DNA of 64,000 bases, taken from positions 24,164,313-24,228,312 of the forward strand of contig CM036759.1 of assembly GCA_020796225.1 (NCBI GenBank). The letters run 5' to 3'. The translations under genes and the position numbers were made by a program. Positions 1 through 10,875 of the stretch are shown piece after piece. The stretch comes from Arion vulgaris (lineage: Eukaryota; Mollusca; Gastropoda; Stylommatophora; Arionidae). Position 1 is the stretch's first letter, and each line of letters begins with the position of its first letter. Below the pieces are notes generated by a model, which was given only the letters and a program-made list of their open reading frames with translations, was not told the DNA's origin and ran no database searches.

Positions 1-340
1 AAAATGCTCCATATTCTAAATGTGTGTATGTTAAATGTATATAGGTTATTAAATGAAATGTTCACCTCTCTTGTATCCTTTGCTTGATAAAGGCCTTTTG
101 ATCGAAACGTTGCTGTGTATTCTTATTTTTTGGAATTTTTTAAACTACAGTACTTTGTTTTTACGTGTTTTGCCATTGCTTCATAGTTTTACTGCAGTTT
201 TCCCCTTATATCAATTCTAGTGCATAACGACTTGCTTGTTTGCGTTCATTCTTATCATTCAAATTAACCACTCTTTGTGATATGTCTGATTTGTAATAAG
301 AAAATGTGTACATTTTAACGTACAATTTGAGCATGTATGA
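1..340 (-). repeat. Window edge with degraded SINE alpha tail (about 236-340)
   Basis: Bases 1-235 show no gene. From about 236 the sequence follows, with mismatches, the reverse complement of the SINE alpha 3' end seen intact near 56330 and 39000: a block around TGCGTTC, then CACTCTTTGTGATATG and a GTGTACATTTT stretch. It is old and diverged and has no recognisable target duplication. Confidence 0.45.
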
Positions 341-360
341 CAGGCACATCCAAATGTCAG

Positions 361-578
361 CCAAAGTTGATGCATACCATCCAACAAGACACAAATTTGT
401 ACAGAAGGGTAAATGTAAGATTTTACACACAGACAAACTCTACTTGAAAGTAGAACATCTGGAGTTATACTGTAACATGGTATCAGATCCGATTGGTCAT
501 AAGGAGACCGTTAAAGCTTACTCGTGTGAGGTGTTCAACGTTCAGAACGCACTTATCGAGTCATGGCTTTATCTTTCG
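361..578 (+). CDS. Possible orphan exon, unrecognised protein
   Basis: An open stretch of 218 nt follows an AG at 359-360 and ends at a GTATGT donor-like site at 579. It encodes about 72 residues, including KFVQKGKCKIL and SCEVFNVQNALIESWLYLS. I do not recognise the family, and it does not look like the reverse transcriptases elsewhere in the window. It is on the same strand as the downstream GPCR but does not read as the expected first transmembrane segment. It could be a real exon, an unrecognised repeat, or chance. Confidence 0.25.
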
Positions 579-629
579 GTATGTGGTTCTGGTAACAGAA
601 TTATCTAGATAACAAAGCATCTGTTAACA

Positions 630-1195
630 TTCATAACATCAGATGGAATATGTATAATAGATGTAAGGAATAGAATAGCTCAAGTGAAAACAGCTTAAAT
701 TGAAAGACATTTTCTTCGTGAATTCATTACCAACAACACTTCGGAAAATAATACTTCAATGCAAATTGAACCAATACTTCTGTTTGGTAGCGAATCATGA
801 AATATGAGCACATAATCATTAAGATTACTGGAAGCAACAGAGACGTAGTTTTACAGAGGAATCCTGAAGCTCACATGAACAAATAAGAAAATAAAAATGA
901 TGGGGTTTTTAAAGAGACTTGCCAACAACGAAACTTGATTAAAAATGAAAGAATACAAATTAGGCAATCGATGTTCTTCGGACACGATGCGAGGAGAAGG
1001 TTTAGAACATTTGGTGACAACGGTAAAAATAAATGGAAGAAGAGATCGGGGAGGCTGTGTGTGACTGTGTTCAACAAAAGATCCTCGACAGAACTGATAA
1101 TCTGCACCAGAGAGAGAGAGTGTGTGTCAAGGAGAGACATGATCGCCTGCGCCTGCAGGCATGGCAATTGATTGATTGATTGATTGAAAGAAGCA
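630..1195 (+). mobile_element. LINE family A remnant, 3' end, with (TTGA)n tail
   Basis: Degenerate copy of the reverse transcriptase C-terminal region found in better shape at 39765-40300. Shared landmarks are a VRNRIAQVKTA-like start near 660, the FFG(H/Y) segment near 975, and the gaaggtttagaaca word near 1000. The copies end alike around GATCGCCTGCGCCTGCAGGC. Several frameshifts and stops make it non-functional. It ends in a (TTGA)n microsatellite at about 1166-1187. Confidence 0.6.
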
Positions 1196-1555
1196 ATAAT
1201 CCGCATGATCTATGCTATCTTGAAGACAGAAAGAAATTCATGCTTGACTTCTGAGAGGTAATTATGAACCCTATCAAATTCTTCATACATCGAAGCTGTA
1301 AGCAAGTAATGTTCGAATCCCGTTTACATTGGATTACTGCCCAACTAGTGATATTGCTTTACAAGTTGCATTGGGTTAAGTAGCCCTCTGAAATGTTATG
1401 AAAACACAAGAAAACTAACAAATGCACATTTAACGAAGCTCTAATACTTGACACATTATTGGCATCATGTAATCTTGTACTTCCACTAGAATTGAAATCA
1501 AACAAACGGATGCAATAATAACACGTTCTATCTAGCAACATAAAATTCAAAACCA
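1196..1555. other. No gene or repeat recognised
   Basis: AT-rich sequence with only short chance reading frames on both strands. I see no splice-consistent exon and no similarity to other parts of the window. Confidence 0.4.
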
Positions 1556-1950
1556 TTTGTTCAGTGCCGGAAACACAACCCTGTCTTTTCAAGAGGTCAA
1601 AACCCTCATACAGAGAAAATCTGCAGTAGACTGGAAGACATACACTGGATACGATTATGGAAAAGACTCCCTCAAATACCTAACCAGAACAGACCAGGTC
1701 ATTATATTTCGACTAGGCACCGGACACTGCAGACTCAACAAACACTTATATAGACTAGGAATAAGTCAAACAGCTCTGCCAGTGTCAGCAGGCGGAACAG
1801 ACACCGGAGCATATCCTGCAATACTGTTCTTTCCTGGGTGAGCTGAGAAGCATCATGTGGCCACACCCAGTCGACCTGAACACTAAGCTGTGGGTAAACC
1901 TGACAGACCTGAAGCTGACCGCCCAGTTTGTGGTCCACAGTAAATTAAGC
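1556..1950 (+). mobile_element. LINE family B, C-terminal end of ORF2
   Basis: The translation carries the usual C-terminal block of RNase H-bearing LINEs: TDQVIIFRLGTGHCRLNKHL, then a zinc-knuckle-like QQAEQTPEHILQ segment after a frame change near 1785, then DLKLTAQFVVHSKLSA and a stop. A second, more decayed copy lies at 29765-30045. The last part of this fragment is the founder unit of the tandem array that follows. 5' truncated and frameshifted. Confidence 0.75.
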
Positions 1951-2705
1951 GCATGATCAGAGATCGCTGAAGAAGGAAACCTGACAGACCTGAAACTGAC
2001 CGCCCAGTTTGTGGTCCACAGTAAATTAAGCGCATGATCAGAGATCGCTGAAGAAGGAAACCTGACAGACCTGAAGCTGACCGCCCAGTTTGTGGTCCAC
2101 GGTAAATTAAGCGCCTGATCAGAGATCACTGAAGAAGGAAACCTGACAGACCTGAAGCTGACCGCCCAGTTTGTGGTCCACGGTAAATTAAGCGCATGAT
2201 CAGAGATCGCTGAAGAAGGAAACCTGACAGACCTGAAGCTGACCGCCCAGTTTGTGGTCCACGGTAAATTAAGCGCCTGATCAGAGATCGCTGAAGAAAC
2301 CTGACAGACCTGAAGCTGACCGCCCAGTTTGTGGTCCACGGTAAATTAAGCGCCTGATCAGAGATCACTGAAGAAGGAAACCTGACAGACCTGAAGCTGA
2401 CCGCCCAGTTTGTGGTCCACAGTAAATTAAGCTCATGTCCAGAGATCACCGAAGAATAAACCTGATAGACCTGAAGCTGACCGCCCAGTTTGTGGCCCAC
2501 GGTAAATTAAGCTCATGTCCAGAGAACACCGAAGAAGAAACCTGACAGACCTGAAGCTGACCGCCCAGTTTGTGGTCCACAGTAAATTAAGCTCATGTCC
2601 AGAGATCACCGAAGGAGAAACCTGATAGACCTGAAGCTGACCGCCCAGTTTTTGGTCCACAGTAAATTAAGCGCATGACCAGAGATCGCTGAAGAAGAAT
2701 GAAGA
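1897..2705. repeat. 81-bp tandem array amplified from a LINE 3' end, about 10 copies
   Basis: The word gaccgcccagtttgtgg recurs every 81 bp (for example 1911, 1992, 2073, 2154), with one shorter unit near 2300, giving about ten units. The first unit is continuous with the LINE family B ORF2 end, so the array grew from coding and 3' sequence of that element. 81 is a multiple of three, which makes one long but meaningless reading frame on the minus strand. Confidence 0.9.
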
Positions 2706-2740
2706 AAAAGAAGAAAATACAACATCTCACCAGCAAAAGT

Positions 2741-2828
2741 GACGTACTAAAATGTGTGGCAAACCTAATATTCCACTACTCCAGTATTAAAATGTGTGGC
2801 AAACCTAATATTCCACTACTCCAGTAGT
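2741..2828. repeat. 40-bp direct repeat, two copies
   Basis: A 40-bp unit beginning aaaatgtgtggcaaacctaa is present twice in perfect tandem just after the 81-bp array. Confidence 0.85.
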
Positions 2829-2991
2829 ACATCATTGCCTACCATAAGTACAATTTAGTCCTAAGCACACTTCACTATTACTCCCTTTCTGCTCCACTTT
2901 TTTGCTTCCAAAAACTAAAGTTCTACATGTTCACTTTGATGTATTTATAGTTTATTAATATAATCGTTTCTTGTTTGTTTCCATGCTCAAG

Positions 2992-3204
2992 GTTTGGCTG
3001 TCTGCGACCTAGGATGTCTTATCACATTAGTTTGGACAAACATTTGTTTTACTCCAGCCTTTGCTGCAGAGGATTTGCCTTTTGATTCTATAGAAATTCA
3101 ATACCTTACGGGCGGAATCCACATACAACATTTCTCGTATTAGTGCTTGGATCACAGCTTTTATTACACTGGAGAGATGTCTTTGTATAACAGCACCATT
3201 AAAG
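2992..3204 (+). pseudogene. GPCR exon encoding TM2-TM3, with a frameshift
   Basis: After a CAAG acceptor at 2990-2991 the exon reads LAVCDLGCLITLVW (TM2) and then DLPFDSIEIQYLTGG. After a one-base frame change near 3115-3120 it reads ISAWITAFITLERCLCI (TM3 with an ERC motif in the DRY position) and APLK, ending at a GTTTGT donor at 3205. The last codon is phase 0, which matches the phase-0 start of the exon at 7275. The exon start needs one base from an upstream TM1 exon that I could not find. In this family the extracellular loop between TM2 and TM3 is continuous, so the frame change means either a pseudogene or an assembly error. Known of the family: orphan, candidate chemosensory receptors at the plasma membrane, coupling through G proteins. 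The gastropod assignment rests on remembered similarity. Confidence 0.75.
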
Positions 3205-3400
3205 GTTTGTGCTTATTATAACTAAACCTTCTTGTTCTCTGTGAAACATCAGAATGCACGCACTATGAGCTTATTTTTGTGACTCCAGCCAAAGTAGTGC
3301 CTTAGTCACCGCCAGTACTTACATTGTCATACTACTTGTAGTCATACTAAATGCACCACTGCTTTGACATTTTAATCTTATAAGCTTGCAGAGAAGGCCC

Positions 3401-3565
3401 ATGCAGACTTGTGGCGAACTATCGATCCATCCGTCTAAATCTCAACGTTACCTTCCATGCTGACTTGTGGCGAACTATCGATCCATCCGTCTAAATATCA
3501 ACGTTACCTTCCATGCTGACTTGGCGAACTATCGATCCATCCGTCTAAATCCAATGTTACCTTCC
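3401..3565. repeat. 56-bp tandem repeat, three copies
   Basis: Units begin at 3401, 3457 and 3513 and contain cgaactatcgatccatccg. The third unit is slightly shortened. It lies inside the GPCR intron. A short (CT)n run follows at about 3618-3636. Confidence 0.85.
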
Positions 3566-3749
3566 TTGTAGTTTTTATTAATAATGCGTTGACGTCTGCA
3601 TCCAACACCACGGGATTTCCCTCTCTCTCTCTCTCTGCAACCTTTGTCGAATTTAATGATAGTCGAAAAGGTGTTCCCGTTTATTGAAGTAACCGGTATT
3701 CATTCTTCTCCATGGTAAAGATCAATAGTAGTTATAACAGATAAGTAAC

Positions 3750-4000
3750 CACCCGTGTGATGCCGGACCCGCAAGGGAAGCAAAGAATAGTACCACTACG
3801 ACCTACAATGCATGTCGTAGAGGCGACTGATGTAGGGCAAAGGGATGCTACCCCAGTAAATAAAAAGCAGCGCAGAAATCAGATGTGCTGGCCTACTTGT
3901 AGCCCATACTGGCACAATGTACAAATCTCTTAGGCTCAGATCACATACAAATCACCCAGAGTGGTTGACAGGTGGTCGATATGGAGCGTTCGAAGAAGAA
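3750..4000 (+). mobile_element. SINE beta, full-length copy with 11-bp target duplication
   Basis: A 251-bp element flanked by perfect copies of agataagtaac at 3739-3749 and 4001-4011. It holds the shared 5' module (aagggaagcaaagaatag, then the catgtcgtagaggcgact core near 3812) and the shared 3' tail (tacaaatcac...gagtgg) ending in gaagaagaa. It sits in the GPCR intron immediately before the 34-bp array. The target duplication and short-repeat tail indicate LINE-mediated retrotransposition. Confidence 0.9.
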
Positions 4001-4022
4001 AGATAAGTAACGAGAATTGTCC

Positions 4023-7000
4023 ATAAAACTGGAAAATCTCTCCAATTGCTACAAGTATAAAACTGGAAAATCTCTCCAATTGCTACAAGTATAAAACTGG
4101 AAAATCTCTCCAATTGCTACAAGTATAAAACTGGAAAATCTCTCCAATTGCTACAAGTATAAAACTGGAAAATCTCTCCAATTGCTACAAGTATAAAACT
4201 GGAAAATCTCTCCAATTGCTACAAGTATAAAACTGGAAAATCTCTCCAATTGCTACAAGTATAAAACTGGAAAATCTCTCCAATTGCTACAAGTATAAAA
4301 CTGGAAAATCTCTCCAATTGCTACAAGTATAAAACTGGAAAATCTCTCCAATTGCTACAAGTATAAAACTGGAAAATCTCTCCAATTGCTACAAGTATAA
4401 AACTGGAAAATCTCTCCAATCTACAAGTATAAAACTGGAAAATCTCTCCAATTGCTACAAGTATAAAACTGGAAAATCTCTCCAATTGCTACAAGTATAA
4501 AACTGAAAATCTCTCCAATTGCTACAAGTATAAAACTGGAAAATCTCTCCAATTGCTACAAGTATAAAACTGGAAAATCTCTCCAATTGCTACAAAGTAT
4601 AAAACTGGAAAATCTCTCCAATTGCTACAAGTATAAAACTGGAAAATCTCTCCAGTTGCTACAAGTATAAAACTGGAAAATCTCTCCAATTGCTACAAGT
4701 ATAAAACTGGAAAATCTCTCCAATTGCTACAAGTATAAAACTGGAAAATTCTCCAATTGCATACAAGTATAAAACTGGAAAATCTCTCCAATTGCTACAA
4801 GTATAAAACTGGAAAATCTCTCCACTGCTACAAGTAAAAAACTGAAAATCTCTCCAATTGCTACAAGTATAAAACTGGAAAATCTCTCCAATTGCTACAA
4901 GTATAAAACTGGAAAATCTCTCCAATTGCTACAAGTATAAAACTGGAAAATCTCTCCAATTGCTACAAGTATAAAACTGGAAAATCTCTCCAATTGATAC
5001 AAGTATAAAACTGGAAAATCTCTCCAATTGCTACAAGTATAAAACTGGAAAATCTCTCCAATTGCTACAAGTATAAAACTGGAAAATCTCTCCAATTGCT
5101 ACAAGTATAAAACTGGAAAATCTCTCCAATTGCTACAAGTATAAAACTGGAAAATCTCTCCAATTGCTACAAGTATAAAACTGCAAAATCTCTCCAATTG
5201 CTACAAGTATAAAACTGGAAAATCTCTCCAATTGCTACAAGTATAAAACTGGAAAATCTCTCCAATTGCTACAAGTATAAAACTGGAAAATCTCTCCAAT
5301 TGCTACAAGTATAAAACTGGAAAATCTCTCCAATTGCTACAAGTATAAAACTGGAAAATCTCTCCAATTGCTACAAGTATAAAACTGGAAAATCTCTCCA
5401 ATTGCTACAAGTATAAAACTGGAAAATCTCTCCAATTGCTACAAGTATAAAACTGGAAAATCTCTCCAATTGCTACAAGTATAAAACTGGAAAATCTCTC
5501 CAGTTGCTACAAGTATAAAACTGGAAAATCTCTCCAATTGCTACAAGTATAAAACTGGAAAATCTCTCCAATTGCTACAAGTATAAAACTGGAAAATCTC
5601 TCCAATTGCTACAAGTATAAAACTGGAAAATCTCTCCAATTGCTACAAGTATAAAACTGGAAAATCTCTCCAATTGCTACAAGTATAAAACTGGAAAATC
5701 TCTCCAATTGCTACAAGTATAAAACTGGAAAATCTCTCCAATTGCTACAAGTATAAAACTGGAAAATCTCTCCAGTTGCTACAAGTATAAAACTGGAAAA
5801 TCTCTCCAATTGCTACAAGTATAAAACTGGAAAATCTCTCCAATTGCTACAAGTATAAAACTGGAAAATCTCTCCAATTGCTACAAGTATAAAACTGGAA
5901 AATCTCTCCAATTGCTACAAGTATAAAACTGGAAAATCTCTCCAGTTGCTACAAGTATAAAACTGGAAAATCTCTCCAATTGCTACAAGTATAAAACTGA
6001 AAATCTCTCCAATTGCTACAAGTATAAAACTGGAAAATCTCTCCAATTGCTACAAGTATAAACTGAAAATCTCTCCAATTGCTACAAGTATAAAACTGGA
6101 AAATCTCTCCAATTCTACAAGATAAAACTGGAAAATCTCTCCAATTGCTACAAGTATAAAACTGGAAAATCTCTCCAATTGCTACAAGTATAAAACTGGA
6201 AAATCTCTCCAGTTGCTACAAGTATAAAACTGGAAAATCTCTCCAATTGCTACAAGTATAAAACTGGAAAATCTCTCCAATTGCTACAAGTATAAAACTG
6301 GAAAATCTCTCCAATTGCTACAAGTATAAAACTGGAAAATCTCTCCAATTGCTACAAGTATAAAACTGGAAAATCTCTCCAATTGCTACAAGTATAAAAC
6401 TGGAAAATCTCTCCAATTGCTACAAGTATAAAACTGGAAAATCTCTCCAATTGCTACAAGTATAAAACTGGAAAATCTCTCCAATTGCTACAAGTATAAA
6501 ACTGGAAAATCTCTCCAATTGCTACAAGTATAAAACTGGAAAATCTCTCCAATTGCTACAAGTATAAAACTGGAAAATCTCTCCAATTGCTACAAGTATA
6601 AAACTGGAAAATCTCTCCAATTGCTACAAGTATAAAACTGGAAAATCTCTCCAATTGCTACAAGTATAAAACTGGAAAATCTCTCCAATTGCTACAAGTA
6701 TAAAACTGGAAAATCTCTCAATTGCTACAAGTATAAAACTGAAAATCTCTCCAATTGCTACAAGTATAAAACTGGAAAATCTCTCCAATTGCTACAAGTA
6801 TAAAACTGGAAAATCTCTCCAATTGCTACAAGTATAAAACTGGAAAATCTCTCCAATTGCTACAAGTATAAAACTGGAAAATCTCTCCAATTGCTACAAG
6901 TATAAAACTGGAAAATCTCTCCAATTGCTACAAGTATAAAACTGGAAAATCTCTCCAATTGCTACAAGTATAAAACTGGAAAATCTCTCCAATTGCTACA

Positions 7001-7142
7001 AGTATAAAACTGGAAAATCTCTCCAATTGCTACAAGTATAAAACTGGAAAATCTCTCCAATTGCTACAAGTATAAAACTGGAAAATCTCTCCAATTGCTA
7101 CAAGTATAAAACTGCAAAATCTCTCCAATTGCTACAAGTATG
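4023..7142. repeat. 34-bp minisatellite, about 92 copies, inside the GPCR intron
   Basis: The unit tataaaactggaaaatctc plus tccaattgctacaag (34 bp) repeats almost perfectly for 3.1 kb. Scattered variants include gttgct for attgct, single-base losses, and a gatac variant near 4995. Because 34 is one more than a multiple of three, a minus-strand frame cycles through all phases every 102 bp and meets a TAG in most cycles, so the array is not coding. Near-identity across copies implies recent amplification or gene conversion. Confidence 0.95.
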
Positions 7143-7274
7143 AAAGAGCAAATATATTCTTATAGTACGTAAATTTTTGTGATGACATCATTCTACTGGT
7201 CAAGTAGAAAGAGAAGAATGTTGATGATTTATTTTTCGTTCATTTTGTAACAAATATTGTATGATCTCTTTCAG

Positions 7275-7898
7275 ATTAAACAATTGATCACTTCAAAGAG
7301 GGTGTCTATCATCATGGTCTGTTTCTTTGTTATCCTCATCTCTGGCGTTGCACCAATTTACGTAGTGTGTAGATTTGGCACCAAGTATTCTCCTCAAAGA
7401 AACAAAACTCTCCTTGGCCTTGTCTTCACTGGAAATCGTGAAATGATTGAGAAAGTTTCTTTTGCAATCAACTACGTATTTATTCCGTACAGTGCGTTTG
7501 TGGTCATCATGACCTGCACTATCACTCTGGTCGTGAAGTTACAGAAGAATACAAAATGGCGCATGTCATCTAGGGCAACTTCACAAGCTGATAATGTGTC
7601 TGCACGTAACCAAAAGGTAGCTAAAATGGTAGTGATTATATCAACACTTTTTGTTGTTTGTTTCTTCCCGATCAGCATTGTTTTTCTTGTTATGGCGTTG
7701 GATCCCAGATTTTCTGTTGGCGGAAAATATATAAATGTTCTGTTTCTAATTGGGGGAGTAGGTATATTATTGGAATCTATCAATTCATCAGTGAATATTT
7801 TTGTCTACTACCATATGAGCAGTAAATTTAAGAACACTTTTCGCCAGCTATTCAACATGGGGACAGATACTAGTGAAATACATAAACATAATATGTGA
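7275..7898 (+). CDS. GPCR terminal exon (TM4-TM7), gastropod chemosensory-receptor type
   Basis: The exon starts after a TTTCAG acceptor (7273-7274) with IKQLITSKRV and runs 207 codons to TGA. Hydrophobic blocks fit TM4 (VSIIMVCFFVILISGVAPIY), TM5 (FIPYSAFVVIMTCTITLVV), TM6 (MVVIISTLFVVCFFPISIVF) and TM7 (INVLFLIGGVGILLESINSS followed by VNIFVYYHMSSKF, a modified NPxxY region). The basic NTKWRMSSRATSQADN segment is the third intracellular loop, and the short tail ends IHKHNM. Joined to 2992-3204 it continues the family pattern across APLK|IKQLI. This exon is intact, whereas the preceding one is frameshifted. The ligand is unknown. The intron is 4.07 kb. Confidence 0.85.
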   Translation: MKQLITSKRVSIIMVCFFVILISGVAPIYVVCRFGTKYSPQRNKTLLGLVFTGNREMIEKVSFAINYVFIPYSAFVVIMTCTITLVVKLQKNTKWRMSSRATSQADNVSARNQKVAKMVVIISTLFVVCFFPISIVFLVMALDPRFSVGGKYINVLFLIGGVGILLESINSSVNIFVYYHMSSKFKNTFRQLFNMGTDTSEIHKHNM

Positions 7899-7984
7899 AT
7901 ATAAATTTGATATTAGTGTTAATTTAAGAAGAAAACTATACTATGAACACTTCTTGACGTCAGAGTAAGGCTTGCCTACATAGC

Positions 7985-8110
7985 AAGGGACACAGGTGAA
8001 AGTAAAGCAAGCCTTCAGACAAAAGTCAGCCAGAACTGCCATATTAGGTAACATAACTACACCTGATTTCATAGCGAGCAAACGGGGTAAAAAGCAACCA
8101 TCTATTGGAA
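7985..8110 (+). repeat. Dispersed repeat, copy 1 of 3
   Basis: A degenerate word series (gggacac...gaaagtaaagcaagcctt...aaaagtcag...ctacacctgattt) that recurs at 18965-19105 and 33115-33230. The better copies end in a gaagaagaa tail, so it is probably an old SINE or LINE 3' end. Confidence 0.5.
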
Positions 8111-8196
8111 CAAGTTTTTTTGTCTGTTTAGCAGACCAAACCCCTAGTTGTCATGATAAACAATTGTTAGCAGTTTGGTAAATAACTTTAAAAATT

Positions 8197-8202
8197 AATA
8201 AA
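8197..8202 (+). promoter_or_regulatory. Candidate polyadenylation signal for the GPCR
   Basis: AATAAA about 300 bp after the GPCR stop codon, on the same strand. Plausible but untested. Confidence 0.35.
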
Positions 8203-8904
8203 TGCCAGAGCATGTTATTCTCTTTGTTGTTATTTCACCTACTCCAGGATATGTGAAGCTGGGATATAAATCAACTCTAAATGCCTTGCCTAAGAATGAC
8301 CAGATCTGATACCATGCTACAGTATAACTCAGTATACATGGTATGTTTGTTTCCAGCTCTAATGATGTGCAGGTTTTTATTATTTTAACTATGGAGTGCT
8401 GGGGAGATGCTTCTAGAGCTTTCTTCTTACCTAGAGTGCTTCAACACCTTTGGAGTGATGTGCAATCCTGTAGGTTGTAAAGGCTCCTACTCAGATGTTG
8501 TCTGTAAATGTGTATGAGATGAGGTTTCATCTTCCTGAAATCTTATCAGGATAAAATCTGTATAAATATGTGTCATATTTAACAATCCCACAGGCTATCA
8601 GGTGTTGTGTTAGGGTAACAAACCAAATCTATATTGCATGAAAGCTTGCATGGTGGTGGGTCTGGGCATCTTGTGATCGGCTCTCTGTCAGTTGGGAGAT
8701 GGTAATGTTCTTTGAGATTTTTCGCAACTTCCAGCAATGATTTTTGTTGGATTCTTTGATTGGATTTCCACCTGTCAATAGTTTGTCTGTTGGGATGGTT
8801 TTTTTCTATTCTTTTATATTGCTCTAAAAGAAATGATCAAGGAATCACAAAGTAGGCTTTAAAGCGATAGGCAATAGTTCAAGAAAGAAAGGACACGTGA
8901 AGGA
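8203..8904. other. No gene recognised
   Basis: Moderately T-rich sequence without a long open frame or a splice-consistent exon. No match to other repeats in the window was noticed. Confidence 0.4.
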
Positions 8905-10135
8905 TTACTGATATAGACTAGAAATGGGATCAAAGGCGCAAAGGGACAACGCCATGTCAGGATTAGTGAGCTGGCACTAATCAAGATCCTACCCCACATC
9001 CACGGGGTGACCATGGTAACAGACATTGGTTCCTGTCTGGCTAAGTGGGTGGGGATCAACGGAGATCTACTTTGGCACAAGTAGAGATGCTGACATAGTC
9101 ACGTTGGATGAGATCCGCTCGCAACACATACAAGCGGAATCCCAGAGTGACTATTAATGCACATCTCTCTCGACCAATAGGAAAAGCTGAAAGGATAAAC
9201 AAAAAAGGCTGAGGGTGCATCTAGAGAAGAGACATGGACCCACATGGTGCGTAACTCGAAGGTGGGGCTCCGAGTTAAGTTGTGCATGGGTTCACATGAG
9301 CGAAACTGTGAGCCCTGAGGTAGGGGCCCAAACAAATAAACATAAAGGGATGAGAGGTGCATCCAGAGTAGAGACGTAGGTCCACATAGTGCGAAACTCA
9401 GAGCTCTGAGGTGGAGAGCAGAGCCGGGTTGCGCGTGGGTCCACATAGGGCGAAACTCGGAGAGCAGGTGGGGGCCCGAGTTGAGCTCCATGTCCGGACA
9501 GCCTAGAGGCATGATGAATGTGAGCATTGTGAGAACTGATGGAAAGGGTGGGCAGGCATCAAGGCAGAGCGAGCATGCATGCGGACGATGCACGGGTGGA
9601 CCCAACCATGGGCAGACATGCACGGCGCAGATGGTGTAGCAAAGAGGTGTGGCAGGTGTAGGGGTGAGCGGGCCACAAAAATGTGCTGAAAAACTGGAAA
9701 GCCCAGCAGAGGCTTGAATTCAGTGAGCGTTTCTGCTTGAAGGGAACTACTACTGCCTTGTAGTTAGATTGGGGACAATCACAGGCTAACGGAGCAAACC
9801 ATTCACAAAATTGGACGGAAGGAAAACCAAATAGACCAAAGAAAAGACCAGCATCCTGGGCAGATGATGCTCAACAACCTGGGAGGGTAGGTCGTCTAAG
9901 GGTCGCTACCCTAAAGAAAATAGCAACCTGCTGCCTTGCAGGTTGGCTGGGGACAATCAAAGGATGACGGAGGGCAAACCCAGTAAACGCTGGTTGAAAT
10001 CGGGAACATGGCTGAAGGACAAGCACTAGAACTCCAAATCGTACTGAAGATTGTGACGTAAAACAAACGTTCTTGACAAAGGCTGTTTATATATCACAAC
10101 AAGAATGATAAAAATGGCAGAAAAAGAACAATCGC
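8905..10135 (+). mobile_element. Lambda element, copy with its GAA/GA-tailed end at 10135
   Basis: About 1.2 kb of GC-richer, non-coding sequence that is the reverse complement of 24550-25690 over most of its length. Shared landmarks include gactattaatgc near 9150, the gggtccacat words at 9240-9450, the actactactgccttgtag block near 9750 and ggtcgctaccct near 9900. It ends with the lambda 3' tail (gctgtttatatatcacaa near 10085, then aatgataaaaatgg) followed by a (GA)n run at about 10137-10160. Open frames here are not conserved between copies, so I treat it as a non-autonomous element. Confidence 0.65.
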
Positions 10136-10169
10136 GAGAGAGAGAGAGAAAGAGAGAGACTAGAAATAT

Positions 10170-10285
10170 TGGAATGACTTATATAAAAGAGATTGAGCAT
10201 GCTGCCCAGGATAGTGCAGTATGAAGAAACTCCACGCCAACATATAATCATATAAGAGGAACATAATAAAAATTAATTTAGTATG
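10170..10285 (+). mobile_element. LINE family E remnant, 3' end
   Basis: The words gagattgagcatgctgccca, gtgcagtatg and catataagaggaa correspond to the terminal words of LINE family E at 37680-37815 and 57000-57100. Only the last ~110 bp is recognisable. Confidence 0.5.
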
Positions 10286-10870
10286 CTGCTTTCTAAAATT
10301 GATTTGCTGTGTTTGTGGGCAGTTATTTATTTTTGGTAGAATCTAATTGAATCTTTCATTTACTTATTCCATTTTTTCACATTCAGAAGCCAATACACAT
10401 TTTTCAAACAGCATTTCCGCACACAATGTTAATACCATACTCACTTCTCATTGGTGAGATGATAATAAAAAGTCTTTCTTAAATTTGGAATCTATTTTTA
10501 ATCCTGTATTGCAGATCATTATACTTTCTATTTAGATGAGGTTGGTACTCATTTTGTGTTAGGAATAGATTCTGTACAACTGAAAGCAAACTCCACTAGT
10601 AATACACACAGACAAAACAACACATTTACATGGCATAAAAGAAATCAATTGAAGTGATGGGAAAAAATGTAACAGTAATAAAATATATATAAATTGTATC
10701 TATAAGAAAAAAATTGACACAACTATACATCTCTAAATAAACAGGTATATCGCTTTTACTGACAGTATATGAGAATGAAGTGAATGCACAAATGATAATA
10801 ATATATGAAAGACAAAAATATGCAGTTAGCATCACCATCATTTAGTCTTTATGATATTCATAATTTTATA
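10286..10870. other. AT-rich spacer, no gene seen
   Basis: Low-complexity A/T-rich sequence with no supported exon on either strand. Confidence 0.4.
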
Positions 10871-10875
10871 AAACA

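Noticed and set aside
1785..2660. Long minus-strand frames of up to 184 codons with a repeated WTTNWAVSFRSVRF text
   Set aside because: They arise because the 81-bp repeat is a multiple of three; the sense strand is the LINE ORF end.
4659..5095. Minus-strand frames in the 34-bp array
   Set aside because: Pure repeat translation with a TAG in most 102-bp cycles; no gene features.
4023..7142. Possible CRISPR-like repeat array
   Set aside because: Units are contiguous with no unique spacers, and the genome is eukaryotic.
9099..9623. 174-codon minus-strand frame in the lambda copy
   Set aside because: The matching region of 24550-25690 does not keep the frame, and no motif is visible.
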